Part shown: in pieces, positions 1 through 7,758 of the stretch
How positions within the stretch are numbered: the stretch's first letter is position 1
Layout: every line of letters starts with the position of its first letter
NCBI GenBank assembly: GCA_934702165.1
Contig: CAKUYG010000021.1
Location: forward strand, 1-18,412
DNA length: 18,412 bases
DNA from: an uncultured Bacteroidales bacterium
Lineage (GTDB): Bacteria > Bacteroidota > Bacteroidia > Bacteroidales > UBA932
Direction of reading: 5' to 3'
The notes under the pieces: model-generated
What the model was told of the DNA's origin: nothing
Database searches by the model: none
What the model saw: only the letters and a program-made list of their open reading frames with translations
Made by a program: the position numbers and the translations under genes

Positions 1-206
1 GCCCCGTACTGCAGGGCCTTGGGCCCGTATTTGTCGAGCACGAGCGAGCACAGACGGCGTATGTCCTCTATGGGAAACGTGGCCGCATCCGGATAACCCC
101 CTGCAAACGAACAGATGGCGTTCAGGTCCGTATGCTTGAAGATCTCCCTGACGGGAGACCTCATGAAATTGTGCGTGTCCGAAGACAGGAACTTTGAGTA
201 GTCCAT
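1..206 (-). CDS. PLP-dependent aminotransferase, N-terminal fragment
   Basis: This is the first 68 codons of a gene that runs off the left edge; the ATG is at 206-204. The protein begins MDYSKFLSSDTHNF and contains SFAGGYPDAATFPIEDIRRL followed by KYGPKALQYG. That pattern (a GG-P-FP motif near residues 37-45, then an LQYG motif) is typical of the N-terminus of fold-type I aminotransferases of the 2-aminoadipate/MocR-like group, which act in the cytoplasm on amino acids with pyridoxal phosphate. The catalytic lysine and the cofactor-binding residues are outside the window, so the substrate cannot be judged. It is the last visible gene of the cdaA-mutS2-yraN-manC operon: its ATG follows the stop codon of the guanylyltransferase gene with no base between, which suggests coupled translation. 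Family assignment is fairly sure; the exact enzyme is not. Confidence 0.8.
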   Translation of the reverse strand, partial: MDYSKFLSSDTHNFMRSPVREIFKHTDLNAICSFAGGYPDAATFPIEDIRRLCSLVLDKYGPKALQYG

Positions 207-1298
207 TTATCTGTATTCTTCAAATTCCGGCATTGCCAGGCTTGACAGGAAGTCCTGTAGTTTCTCCTCATCCCGAGGGCAGATCATAAGCACATCCTTG
301 GTGTCGATGACGATGAAATTCTCCAGGCCACGTATCGCCACGAGCTTTCCCGGGTTGTCGGAATATACTATATTGTCATGGCACTCCTTGATGAGCCCCT
401 TGTTGACAAGGTTCATCGCGTTGCCGTTGTCATCGTGGTGGGCCAGATAGTCATAAAGCGACTCCCAGTTGCCGATGTCCGCCCAGCGGAACTTGGCCGG
501 GTAGACCCAGGCGTTGTCCGTCTTCTCCATCACAGCATAGTCGATGGAAGTGCGCGGCATGTCGGTGTAAATCCTCTCGAGAAACTCCTGCTCGTGGTCC
601 GAGCCGAGGGCCTCCTGCCAGCCGGTCCAGAGATTGGTGATCTCCGGGGCGTATTTTTCCAGTGCCTGCCGTATGGCTGAGGCTCTCCATACGAAGATTC
701 CGGAGTTCCACAGAAACTCTCCGGTCTCCATGAACACTCTGGCCAGCTGGGGATCGGGTTTCTCTGTGAATGTCTTGACCTTGACAGGCCTGCCTTCTTC
801 TGCGGCCCCGGCCATCTGGATGTAGCCGAAGTTCGGGTCGGGCCTTGTCGGGACGACTCCGAGGGTGATCAGAGCGTCCGACCCGGCGGCATAAGCGAGG
901 GCGTTGGAGAGGGTCTCGTTGAAGATGTCGTGTCTGTTGATTATAAGGTCGGACGGGGTCACTGCGGTCACCGCGTCAGGGTCGCGTTTGAGAATCGTGT
1001 ATGTCGCGTAGGTCAGGCATGGGGCCGTGTTGCGGCTGTATGGTTCCAGGAGCAGGTTTCCGTCCCGGAGTTCGGGGAGCTGCTGCCTGATGAGTTCCCG
1101 GTATCTCGGAAGAGAGACGACCAGGATGTTCTCTTCCGGGATGACGGCTTTCATCCTGTCGAAGGTGAATCTCAGAAATGACTGTCCTTCCGCCGTGAAG
1201 TCAAGGAACTGTTTCGGCCTGTCGGTTCTGCTGATGGGCCAGAATCTGGAACCTGACCCTCCGGCCATGATTATGCAGTATAGATGGTTATTAAGCAT
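207..1298 (-). CDS. manC: mannose-1-phosphate guanylyltransferase (GDP-mannose pyrophosphorylase)
   Basis: The 363-residue enzyme makes GDP-mannose from GTP and mannose 1-phosphate in the cytoplasm, feeding capsule, O-glycan and fucose pathways. The nucleotidyltransferase signature GGSGSRFWPISRTDRPKQF lies at residues 13-31, LEPYSRNTAPC at about 84-94, a VTPSD motif at 113-117, then FTEKPD and WNSGIFVW. The length fits the short form of the family: the C-terminal cupin phosphomannose isomerase domain of bifunctional ManC/AlgA enzymes is absent, so isomerase activity must come from another gene. The canonical PSDH motif reads PSDL here. The start at 1298 overlaps the yraN stop by 8 bases, and the stop directly abuts the ATG of the aminotransferase gene. 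An inner ATG at residue 11 would cut into the signature and is unlikely. No glycan-synthesis genes are adjacent, so this is probably the housekeeping copy. Confidence 0.93.
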   Translation of the reverse strand: MLNNHLYCIIMAGGSGSRFWPISRTDRPKQFLDFTAEGQSFLRFTFDRMKAVIPEENILVVSLPRYRELIRQQLPELRDGNLLLEPYSRNTAPCLTYATYTILKRDPDAVTAVTPSDLIINRHDIFNETLSNALAYAAGSDALITLGVVPTRPDPNFGYIQMAGAAEEGRPVKVKTFTEKPDPQLARVFMETGEFLWNSGIFVWRASAIRQALEKYAPEITNLWTGWQEALGSDHEQEFLERIYTDMPRTSIDYAVMEKTDNAWVYPAKFRWADIGNWESLYDYLAHHDDNGNAMNLVNKGLIKECHDNIVYSDNPGKLVAIRGLENFIVIDTKDVLMICPRDEEKLQDFLSSLAMPEFEEYR

Positions 1299-1674
1299 AT
1301 TGTGGTATAAAAGCTTGTGGATAGTATTCTATTTCAAACTTTGGGCCATCGAAGAGCACGCTCACCACATCGAAGAACACCTCCAGATCGGAGGGGAGGT
1401 CCTTTCGAGCCTCCGAGTTGAGGAAAGCGTTGGCCGCTGCGGTGAGTTTCTGCATCTTTCTGCGGTTCACATTGGCCTGGGGTTCTGCCGCTGACGGGAT
1501 CCGGCGGCTTTTCACCTCCACTATGTGCAGACCCTCGGAGTCGAGGGTTATGATGTCTATCTCCAGATGGCCGCTTCTCCAGTTGCGGCGGACTATCTCA
1601 TGGCCTCTGTCGCGCAGATAGCGGCATGCCTCCTCTTCTCCTCTTCGCCCGGTTATCTGCCTGCCTGTCTTCAT
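1291..1674 (-). CDS. yraN: YraN/UPF0102 family nuclease-fold protein
   Basis: This 127-residue protein belongs to the UPF0102 (YraN) family, which has the PD-(D/E)XK nuclease fold and resembles Holliday junction resolvases; its true role is not established. Visible motifs are GRRGEEEACRYL at residues 9-20 (the helix with the conserved GxxxExxAxxYL pattern), HLEIDIIT at 36-43 and IVEVKSR at 51-57. Together they supply the acidic residues Glu38, Asp40 and Glu53 plus Lys55 expected of the active site. The length is normal for the family. Its ATG overlaps the mutS2 stop in an ATGA arrangement and its end overlaps manC by 8 bases, so it is translated as part of the same operon. Placement directly behind mutS2, another nucleic-acid enzyme, fits a recombination or repair job, but that is inference. 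Confidence 0.92.
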   Translation of the reverse strand: MKTGRQITGRRGEEEACRYLRDRGHEIVRRNWRSGHLEIDIITLDSEGLHIVEVKSRRIPSAAEPQANVNRRKMQKLTAAANAFLNSEARKDLPSDLEVFFDVVSVLFDGPKFEIEYYPQAFIPQYA

Positions 1675-4130
1675 AGTTTGACGATTGTGACTCCTGTCCC
1701 TCCGTTGCGTATGTCCTCGTCGGAGACGCTGACCCCAGGGATGGATCTCAGGTATTTCTGGATCTCCTCCCTAAGCACGCCGGAGCCCTTGCCGTGTATG
1801 ATCCTGACGGTGCCGATGTTGAGCATCACGGCATCGTCGATGTACCGTGTCACGATGTTGAGGGCGTCGGAGAGCCGCTCGCCGCGGATGTCCAGCTCGG
1901 GGGAGAAGTTGAGTTTGCGGTCCGTGAGGGAACTGTCCACCTTCTGCTCGGCAGGCTTGAATTCCTTGCGGGCGGCTTCCCGATACTCATTGGACGATAT
2001 GCGCTCCACCCTCTCCGGAGACATGGTGGAACTGATGTTTCCCACGATCACAGTGACAGCCTTGTTGGAGATTTTCGAGACTTCTCCGACCAGGCCGTTG
2101 TCCTTGATCCGGACTTTCTCGCCCACTTTGAGCGGGGCGCTCTTCTGCTCCCTGTCGTCCTGATCCTTCTTCTTCACCCGTTTCTGCAGGGAGGCGAGTT
2201 TGCGGTCGATGTAGTCCTCTTTGTTGCGTCCTTCCTTTTCCTTGCGCTTCTCCAGTGCCCCGAGGAATCCCTGGAGCTCTTCCCGGGCCTCCTTGGTCTG
2301 GGCCTTCTCCGCCTGGGCCTGCCGTATGTCGCGGATGGTCTTCTCGACCTGCTTGCCGGCGCCCTTGACGATCTGCTCGGCTTCCTGCATGGCGGAGGAG
2401 ATGATGGATTCGCGCAGGCTCTTGATGTCCTCCAGTTCTTTCTGGTATTTCTCCGTGAGTCCTGTCAGGGCCTTGTCGCTGTTCTTGACTTTCTGGAGTT
2501 TCTCGTCCAGGGCCTTGCGGTTGCGGGCTATCTTGCGCAGGTTGCGCTCGATGCCGACAAACTCCTCGCCGGCACGTCTCTCGGCATCCTTGACGATGCT
2601 CTCGGGCAGACGCATCTTGCGTGCCAGCTCAAATGCGAATGAGTTGCCGGGGAGTCCGATCTCGAGCTTGAAGAGGGGCTCTATCTTGGCGGCGTCGTAG
2701 AGCATGGCGCCGTTGATCACATGTGTGTCCGCGCCGGAGGCGTAGAGCTTGAGGTTGGTGTAGTGGGTCGTGATGACCCCGTAGACGCCCCTGCGGTCCA
2801 TCTCGCTCAGGATAGCCTCAGCTATGGCGCCGCCGGCGGCGGGCTCCGTGCCGGAGCCGAACTCGTCGATGAGCACAAGTGTCTTCTCGTCCGCGCAGGA
2901 GAGCATCTCCCTCATCTGTGAGAGGAAAGAGCTGTATGTGCTCAGGTCGCTCTCTATGTTCTGGTCATCGCCGATGCTGACGAAGATGCGGTCGAATATC
3001 ATCATCTCGGATGTCTCGGAGGTCGGGATGAGCATGCCCCACTGGAACATATACTGGAGCAGTCCCATGGTCTTGAGACATACTGACTTTCCGCCGGCGT
3101 TAGGACCTGATATCAGGAGGATGCGCTTCTTCTCTGTGAGAGTGATGGTGAGCGGGATCATCGAGCGCCCGTCGGCACGCAGAGCCTTCTCCAGCAGAGG
3201 ATGTCGGGCTTTGCGCAGCTCCACGCTGCCCTCGTCGGAGATCACCGGGACTCCCGCGATGAAGTCCAGGGCAGTCTGGGCCTTGGCCATGAGGAAGTCG
3301 ATCTCGCCGAGGAATTTCGCTCCCGAGAGAAGCTCCGGGATATATGGGCGGAGGAACTCCGTGAACTCGAAGAGGATTTTGCGGATCTCCCTCTCCTCCT
3401 CGAAGTGCAGGGCCGCCAGCTCGTTCTCAAGCTCCACTATCTCCGCAGGCTCGATGAAAGTGGTCTTTCCGGTGGCCGATTCGTCATAGACGAAGCCAGG
3501 GAGCTTGCGCTTGGATGAGGAGCTCACCGGGATCAGGAACTTCCCGTCGCGGATGCAGACGGAGGCGTCGGAGTCGGCTATGCCGTCCTCCTGGGCCTTG
3601 CGCAGCACGGCCCCCGCTCTCTTTGAGAGCGACGCCTCCCGGCTGCGTATCGCGCCTCTGAGCTCAAGCAGCCTGTCGGAGGCCGAGTCCTTGATGTCCC
3701 CGTATTTGTCAAGTATGCTTTCTATCCTGCGCTGTACTTCCGGAAACGAGTTGATTTGCCCGGCCATCCTCTTAAGCCTGGGATACACCCCGTCTTTGAT
3801 GCCGCTGAAGAAATGGAGGATTTTCCGTACCGTGTCGGTGGCAGTTTTCAGTTTCCCGAGCGAAAGCGTATCTATCGACGAGCCTGCCTTCAGAAGCGGC
3901 TCCAGGAAAGGTATGGCGTCGATGTAGCCTGTCGTAGGGAAACTGTCCTCGAACATCATGATCAGCCTCATCTCGTCCGTCAGTGCGAGACGGGTCTGGA
4001 TGTCGCCGCGCACCGTGGTGAACTCTTCTTTCTCCACCCTGTCTGCGGCGTAATCCGTCAGGCATTTGTCCGATATGATCCTGCGTATCTTGTCGAAGCC
4101 GAGCTTGGCTTCCAGTCCCTGGTTTATCAT
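1671..4130 (-). CDS. mutS2: MutS2 ATPase with Smr nuclease domain
   Basis: MutS2 is a cytoplasmic ATPase of the MutS superfamily. In various bacteria it has been linked to suppression of recombination and, in Bacillus, to splitting of collided ribosomes (name RqcU). The 819 residues show the usual order: N-terminal helical core and lever region (about 1-320), ABC-type ATPase with Walker A GPNAGGKS at 342-349, signature ESDLSTYSSFLSQM at 393-406 and Walker B LVLIDEFGSG at 418-427, a long charged coiled coil (roughly 500-640), a KOW-like segment (VGEKVRIKDNGLVGEV), and a C-terminal Smr domain from 746 with LDIRG at 746-750 and HGKGSGVLR from 779. The mismatch-recognition domain of MutS1 is lacking, as expected. 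All key motifs are intact. Its start overlaps the cdaA stop by 4 bases and its stop overlaps the yraN start by 4 bases, indicating coupled translation. Confidence 0.97.
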   Translation of the reverse strand: MINQGLEAKLGFDKIRRIISDKCLTDYAADRVEKEEFTTVRGDIQTRLALTDEMRLIMMFEDSFPTTGYIDAIPFLEPLLKAGSSIDTLSLGKLKTATDTVRKILHFFSGIKDGVYPRLKRMAGQINSFPEVQRRIESILDKYGDIKDSASDRLLELRGAIRSREASLSKRAGAVLRKAQEDGIADSDASVCIRDGKFLIPVSSSSKRKLPGFVYDESATGKTTFIEPAEIVELENELAALHFEEEREIRKILFEFTEFLRPYIPELLSGAKFLGEIDFLMAKAQTALDFIAGVPVISDEGSVELRKARHPLLEKALRADGRSMIPLTITLTEKKRILLISGPNAGGKSVCLKTMGLLQYMFQWGMLIPTSETSEMMIFDRIFVSIGDDQNIESDLSTYSSFLSQMREMLSCADEKTLVLIDEFGSGTEPAAGGAIAEAILSEMDRRGVYGVITTHYTNLKLYASGADTHVINGAMLYDAAKIEPLFKLEIGLPGNSFAFELARKMRLPESIVKDAERRAGEEFVGIERNLRKIARNRKALDEKLQKVKNSDKALTGLTEKYQKELEDIKSLRESIISSAMQEAEQIVKGAGKQVEKTIRDIRQAQAEKAQTKEAREELQGFLGALEKRKEKEGRNKEDYIDRKLASLQKRVKKKDQDDREQKSAPLKVGEKVRIKDNGLVGEVSKISNKAVTVIVGNISSTMSPERVERISSNEYREAARKEFKPAEQKVDSSLTDRKLNFSPELDIRGERLSDALNIVTRYIDDAVMLNIGTVRIIHGKGSGVLREEIQKYLRSIPGVSVSDEDIRNGGTGVTIVKL

Positions 4131-4924
4131 TCAGTTTTCTCCCCGAGAAGAAGTTTAAGGTTGTTTATGCTGTCTATGCTCTTGATGACCCCGCCCCGCA
4201 CGAACGAGATGGCGCCCGTCTCCTCGCTGACCACCACCACGTCCGCGTCGCACTGCTCCGACACGCCTATGGCCGCCTTGTGCCTCATGCCGTAATGTGC
4301 CGGGAGGTCGCTGCGGTCGGTGATGGGCAGGGTGCATCGGGCAGCTATGATGCGCCCGCCGCCGATGACCATGGCCCCGTCGTGCAGCGGGGAATTCTTG
4401 AAGAAAATGTTCATTATCAGACGGCTGCTGATCTGCGCGTCCAGTATGTCCCCGGTCGAGATGATGTCTTCAAGGGAGTCTTTGCGCCGCACAAGGATCA
4501 GGGCTCCGGTCTTCTGGTCCGACATCTCCTTGCAGGCCTGCGCTATCTCTGAGATGGCCCTGCTGTCCACACTCTCGACGCCTCTGCCCGTGATCAGCTT
4601 CATCAGCAGCGGCCTCTTTTCCAGAGAGTCTCCTGCCTTCCGCCCGAGCGAATTGAGAAACCGCCTTATCTCCGGCTGGAATATCACGATCAGGGCGATG
4701 GCCCCGACATCTATGAGAGTTCCGAGCAGGGAAGATACCATCTTCAGCCCCAGCGCATTGGCCACGATCCTGACCACCAGCACGATGATGATGGCGATGA
4801 AGATGTTGATTGCCGTGGAGCCCTGTATGCACCGGAAAATGAAATAAATCACCAGCGCGACCATCAGGATGTCCAGAAGGTCGACCAGCGTGAAGTGCAG
4901 AAATCCCAGCATTCCCAGAACCAT
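4127..4924 (-). CDS. cdaA: diadenylate cyclase CdaA (c-di-AMP synthase)
   Basis: This membrane-bound enzyme condenses two ATP into cyclic di-AMP, a second messenger for osmotic and cell-wall control. The 265 residues carry three predicted N-terminal membrane helices (about 14-32, 38-56 and 66-83) and a cytoplasmic DAC domain with HDGAMVIGGG at 181-190 (DGA motif), GMRHKAAIGVSE at 212-223 and VVSEETGA at 231-238. The family's RHR motif reads RHK here, a conservative change whose frequency among relatives I cannot check. The length matches CdaA-type rather than DisA-type cyclases. It is the first gene of the minus-strand operon and overlaps mutS2 by 4 bases. A good -7 box lies only 4 bases ahead of the ATG at 4924, so the mRNA may be leaderless; a second ATG at codon 5 is the alternative start. 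No CdaR regulator or GlmM gene is adjacent. Confidence 0.95.
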   Translation of the reverse strand: MVLGMLGFLHFTLVDLLDILMVALVIYFIFRCIQGSTAINIFIAIIIVLVVRIVANALGLKMVSSLLGTLIDVGAIALIVIFQPEIRRFLNSLGRKAGDSLEKRPLLMKLITGRGVESVDSRAISEIAQACKEMSDQKTGALILVRRKDSLEDIISTGDILDAQISSRLIMNIFFKNSPLHDGAMVIGGGRIIAARCTLPITDRSDLPAHYGMRHKAAIGVSEQCDADVVVVSEETGAISFVRGGVIKSIDSINNLKLLLGEKTE

Positions 4925-4928
4925 ATCG

Positions 4929-4958
4929 CAAATTTACAAAATAATATTGTAAATCAAG
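4929..4958 (-). promoter_or_regulatory. Predicted Bacteroidota-type promoter of the cdaA operon
   Basis: On the minus strand the -7 box TAAATTTG (4936-4929) matches the TAnnTTTG consensus exactly. A weaker -33 element CTTG sits at 4958-4955, with an 18-nt spacer that is slightly short of the usual 19-21. Only four bases (CGAT) separate the box from the cdaA ATG, so transcription should begin at or next to the start codon. A second, poorer box (TTATTTTG, 4944-4937) lies just upstream. Confidence 0.55.
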
Positions 4959-4960
4959 TT

Positions 4961-4992
4961 TTTGGAAATAAGCGGAATAAGTCGTATATTTG
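4961..4992 (+). promoter_or_regulatory. Predicted promoter of the ribosomal protein operon
   Basis: A TTTGG -33 element (4961-4965) and a perfect -7 box TATATTTG (4985-4992) are separated by 20 bases, the textbook spacing for the primary sigma factor of Bacteroidota. The start site is expected near 4996-4999, giving a leader of about 55 bases before rplC. Its -33 element lies two bases from that of the opposing cdaA promoter. Confidence 0.8.
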
Positions 4993-4996
4993 CAGC

Positions 4997-5012
4997 CCGC
5001 AAAAGTATGCGG
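4997..5012 (+). other. Small stem-loop at the predicted 5' end of the rplC leader
   Basis: CCGCA (4997-5001) pairs with TGCGG (5008-5012) around a six-base loop. It falls right at the predicted transcript start, so it could form a 5'-terminal hairpin that slows decay. The rest of the leader to 5052 is AT-rich (TTATAAAGTATTTATAAAC and similar) with no Shine-Dalgarno sequence and no recognisable r-protein binding structure. The stem is short, so chance is possible. Confidence 0.35.
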
Positions 5013-5052
5013 TTACTTATAAAGTATTTATAAACAATTAATTAAACAACCA

Positions 5053-5679
5053 ATGCCTGGATTAATTGGAAAGAAAATCGGAATGACTTCCGTTTTCGGT
5101 GCTGATGGCAAGAACATGCCATGCACCGTTATCGAGGCTGGCCCGTGCGTTGTTACGCAGCTCCGTACAGTAGAAAAAGACGGCTACGCCGCTGTACAGC
5201 TTGCCTATGACGAAACGACTGAAAAGCACGCCAGCGCGCCTCTGATGGGGCATTTCAAAAAGGCAGGTGTCGCTCCTATGCGCAAGCTCGTCGAGTTCAA
5301 GGCGGACTTTGCCGGAGAGCCGAAGCTCGGTGACAAATTCACCGTGGCTGACATCTTCACCGAGGACGTCGCTTTCGTCGATGTCATCGGCACCTCTAAA
5401 GGTAGGGGCTTCCAGGGCGTAGTTCACCGTCACGGCTTTGCCGGTGTCGGCGGACAGACCCACGGTCAGCACAACCGCCTTCGTCACCCTGGTTCTATGG
5501 GTGCATCTTCATGGCCTTCACGTGTCCTTCCGGGGATGCGCATGGCAGGCCACATGGGCAACGAGAGGGTGAAGGTCGAGAACCTTCAGGTGATCAAGGT
5601 CATCCCTGAGAACAATCTCATCGTTGTCAAGGGTTCCGTTCCGGGAGCCAAAGGTTCTTATGTAATTTTGGAGGCTTAA
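5053..5679 (+). CDS. rplC: 50S ribosomal protein L3
   Basis: L3 binds 23S rRNA early in large-subunit assembly and reaches toward the peptidyl transferase centre. The 208 residues show the conserved N-terminus [10 protein letters not shown] at 3-12, the L3 signature [15 protein letters not shown] at 108-122, and [20 protein letters not shown] followed by the extended-loop tip [13 protein letters not shown] and [10 protein letters not shown]. In E. coli the loop tip carries GQNQTPG, whose Gln150 is methylated by PrmB; here the equivalent is ASSWPS, so that target glutamine appears absent, a variation I believe is common in this phylum. The ATG at 5053 follows an AT-rich leader without a Shine-Dalgarno sequence. 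It is the first gene of the operon, whereas in most Bacteroidota rpsJ (S10) directly precedes it. The L4 gene follows after 4 bases. Confidence 0.98.
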   Translation: MPGLIGKKIGMTSVFGADGKNMPCTVIEAGPCVVTQLRTVEKDGYAAVQLAYDETTEKHASAPLMGHFKKAGVAPMRKLVEFKADFAGEPKLGDKFTVADIFTEDVAFVDVIGTSKGRGFQGVVHRHGFAGVGGQTHGQHNRLRHPGSMGASSWPSRVLPGMRMAGHMGNERVKVENLQVIKVIPENNLIVVKGSVPGAKGSYVILEA

Positions 5680-5683
5680 GAGT

Positions 5684-6313
5684 ATGGAATTATCAGTATT
5701 AAAGATTGACGGAACCGATTCCGGAAAGAAGGTTACTCTTGAGGAGGGCGTATTCGGTGTACAGCCGAACGACCACGCCATCTATCTTGATGTCATCCAG
5801 TATCTCGCCAACCAGCGCCATGGCAACGCCAAGACCAAGGACCGCAGCGAGAACGCCCACAGCACCAAGAAGCTCGGACGTCAGAAAGGCGGCGGCGGAG
5901 CCCGTCACGGAAGCCTCAAGTCCAACATCTTCGTCGGCGGCGGACGCGTGTTCGGACCAGTGCCGCGTTTCTATCACAACAAGCTCAACAAAAAACTGAA
6001 GGCCCTCGCCCGCAGGTCTGCCCTTTCATACAAGGCAGCCGAGAGTGCCATCATCGTTGTCGAGCCGTTCTCTCTGGACGCACCTAAGACCAAGGATATG
6101 ATCAAAATCACCAAGGCCATCGGCGCCGGTGACCGCAAGGTCCTCTACGTGCTCCCTGAGAACTCCAACAATATCTTTCTTTCATCACGCAACCTTCCGT
6201 ATGTGGATGTCGTCTCAGTCGATGAGGTATGCACCTATTCGATCATGAACGCCAACAAGCTCGTGCTTGTGGACGGCGTACAGGATGTCCTCGCACAGAG
6301 AAACATGCGCTAA
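5684..6313 (+). CDS. rplD: 50S ribosomal protein L4
   Basis: L4 is an early-assembly large-subunit protein whose long loop helps form the narrow part of the nascent-peptide exit tunnel; in E. coli it also represses its own S10 operon. The protein has 209 residues. The glycine- and basic-rich tunnel loop is seen at about 62-95 (KKLGRQKGGGGARHGSLKSN, then a GGGRVFGP motif), and a C-terminal globular part includes KLNKKLKALARRSALSYKA and the end region DVLAQR. Length and motifs are normal. The gene sits 4 bases after rplC and 12 bases before rplW. Whether the E. coli type of autoregulation applies here is doubtful: that leader structure belongs to gammaproteobacteria and I see no equivalent upstream of rplC. 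Confidence 0.98.
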   Translation: MELSVLKIDGTDSGKKVTLEEGVFGVQPNDHAIYLDVIQYLANQRHGNAKTKDRSENAHSTKKLGRQKGGGGARHGSLKSNIFVGGGRVFGPVPRFYHNKLNKKLKALARRSALSYKAAESAIIVVEPFSLDAPKTKDMIKITKAIGAGDRKVLYVLPENSNNIFLSSRNLPYVDVVSVDEVCTYSIMNANKLVLVDGVQDVLAQRNMR

Positions 6314-6325
6314 AAGAACACGAAG

Positions 6326-6616
6326 ATGGGAATCATTATTAAGCCAATCATAACAGAGAAGCTGACGGATCAGGGCGAAAAGTTGAACCGTTACGGCTTC
6401 ATCGTTGACCGTGAAGCCAACAAGCTTCAGATCAAGGACGCAGTGGAGAAGATGTACAACGTCTCCGTCGCTGATGTCAACACCGTCAATTATCACGGCA
6501 AGAGGAAGAGCCGCTACACCAAGGCCGGCATCCTCCGCGGCCGCATGAATCACTTCAAGAAAGCCTATGTGACCCTTGCAGGTGAGGATAAGATTGATTT
6601 TTACGCTAACATTTAA
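6326..6616 (+). CDS. rplW: 50S ribosomal protein L23
   Basis: L23 lies beside the exit of the nascent-peptide tunnel and is the docking site for trigger factor and signal recognition particle. The 96-residue protein starts [14 protein letters not shown], matching the conserved I-x-P-x-x-TEK start of the family, and continues with [20 protein letters not shown] and a [14 protein letters not shown] segment. The basic stretch [16 protein letters not shown] corresponds to the rRNA-binding extended loop. The length is typical for bacteria. It lies 12 bases after rplD and 14 bases before rplB, in the standard order of the S10 operon. A short GGGAGGG sequence (6617-6623) precedes rplB, one of the few purine-rich stretches ahead of a start codon in this window. 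Confidence 0.98.
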   Translation: MGIIIKPIITEKLTDQGEKLNRYGFIVDREANKLQIKDAVEKMYNVSVADVNTVNYHGKRKSRYTKAGILRGRMNHFKKAYVTLAGEDKIDFYANI

Positions 6617-6630
6617 GGGAGGGCAAGACA

Positions 6631-7455
6631 ATGGCAGTAAGAAAATTCAAACCGGTAACCCCGGGCCAGAGGAACAAGGTGATCAGCGCGTTTGACGACA
6701 TCACCGCCAAGAAGCCTCAGAAATCATTGATCGAGCCTCTCAAGAGCACCGGCGGACGCAACAATACGGGCCAGATGACTGTACGCTACAGAGGTGGCGG
6801 ACACAAGAGGATGTACCGTATCATCGACTTCCGCCGTGACAAGGACAACTGCACTGCAGAGGTGCTTACCATCGAGTACGATCCTAACCGCAGCGCACGT
6901 ATCGCCCTTGTACAGTACAAAGACGGTGAGAAGAGATATATCATCGCTCCTAAAGGACTCAAGGTGGGTCAGGTCATCGCATCCGGAAGCGGAGTCGCTC
7001 CGGAGGTAGGTAACGCTCTCCCTCTCGCGGAAATTCCTGTAGGTACTCTCGTACACAATATCGAGCTCCGTCCGGGCCAGGGCGCCGCAATGGCGCGTTC
7101 TGCCGGTACTTTCGCACAGCTCGCCGCCCGTGAGGGCAACCATGCCGTCCTCCGCCTGCCTTCAGGCGAGACCCGTATGGTGCTTGTCAGCTGCCGCGCT
7201 ACCGTAGGTGAGGTCTCAAATGCGGACCACAGCCTCGAGAGCCACGGCAAAGCAGGCCGCAGGCGCTGGCTCGGTATCCGTCCTCACAACCGAGGCGTTG
7301 TGATGAACCCTGTCGATCACCCGATGGGTGGTGGTGAAGGCCGTGCTTCCGGTGGACACCCTCGCTCACGTAAGGGCTTGCCAGCTAAGGGCTACAAGAC
7401 ACGTAATCCTAAGGCATCTTCAAACAAGTTCATCATTGAAAGAAGGAAGAAATAA
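6631..7455 (+). CDS. rplB: 50S ribosomal protein L2
   Basis: L2 is one of the most conserved ribosomal proteins; it joins the subunits and supports the peptidyl transferase centre. The 274 residues include the N-terminal rRNA-binding part ([20 protein letters not shown]), the central SH3-like barrel ([20 protein letters not shown], then GLKVGQ), the stretch [14 protein letters not shown], and the C-terminal signature [20 protein letters not shown] starting at about 218. The histidine in that motif (His230 here) matches E. coli His229, tied to peptidyl transferase activity of reconstituted subunits. Length is the usual 273-276. The start follows a GGGAGGG stretch by 7 bases, so a Shine-Dalgarno contact is possible. 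A 22-base gap separates it from rpsS. Confidence 0.99.
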   Translation: MAVRKFKPVTPGQRNKVISAFDDITAKKPQKSLIEPLKSTGGRNNTGQMTVRYRGGGHKRMYRIIDFRRDKDNCTAEVLTIEYDPNRSARIALVQYKDGEKRYIIAPKGLKVGQVIASGSGVAPEVGNALPLAEIPVGTLVHNIELRPGQGAAMARSAGTFAQLAAREGNHAVLRLPSGETRMVLVSCRATVGEVSNADHSLESHGKAGRRRWLGIRPHNRGVVMNPVDHPMGGGEGRASGGHPRSRKGLPAKGYKTRNPKASSNKFIIERRKK

Positions 7456-7477
7456 CAGGAATTAAACTTTAGAGATT

Positions 7478-7750
7478 ATGAGTCGTTCATTAAGAAAAGG
7501 TCCATATATTCAGGAGGCTCTCGAGAAGAGGGTCATCGCGATGAATGATGGCAGCAAGAAGAAGGAAGTGGTGAAGACCTGGTCACGTGCCAGCATGATC
7601 TCCCCTGACTTCATCGGCCACACGATCGCAGTCCATAACGGAAACAAGTTTATCCCTGTTTACGTTACGGAGCAGATGGTAGGTCACAAACTCGGAGAGT
7701 TCGCCCCTACCCGTACATTCAGAGGTCATTCAGGTAACAATAAGAAGTAA
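7478..7750 (+). CDS. rpsS: 30S ribosomal protein S19
   Basis: S19 sits in the head of the small subunit, pairs with S13 and touches 23S rRNA across the subunit bridge. The 90-residue protein starts [19 protein letters not shown], and the S19 family signature is seen in [20 protein letters not shown] followed by GEFAPTRTF at the C-terminal half. The conserved TWSRASMI segment is also present. Length is normal. It stands between L2 and L22 as in nearly all bacteria. The start codon at 7478 follows ACTTTAGAGATT, which has no Shine-Dalgarno motif, in line with the weak use of such sites in Bacteroidota. The stop is 8 bases before rplV. Confidence 0.98.
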   Translation: MSRSLRKGPYIQEALEKRVIAMNDGSKKKEVVKTWSRASMISPDFIGHTIAVHNGNKFIPVYVTEQMVGHKLGEFAPTRTFRGHSGNNKK

Positions 7751-7758
7751 TCATCATT

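Noticed and set aside
1794..2642. Open frame of 282 codons on the plus strand opposite mutS2.
   Set aside because: Leu/Val/Phe-rich complement of the MutS2 coiled coil; no start context and no recognisable domain, while MutS2 is intact on the other strand.
4993..5052. E. coli-like L4 autoregulatory leader ahead of rplC.
   Set aside because: The leader is short and AT-rich, with only a five-pair stem; the known L4-binding leader is much longer and limited to other groups.
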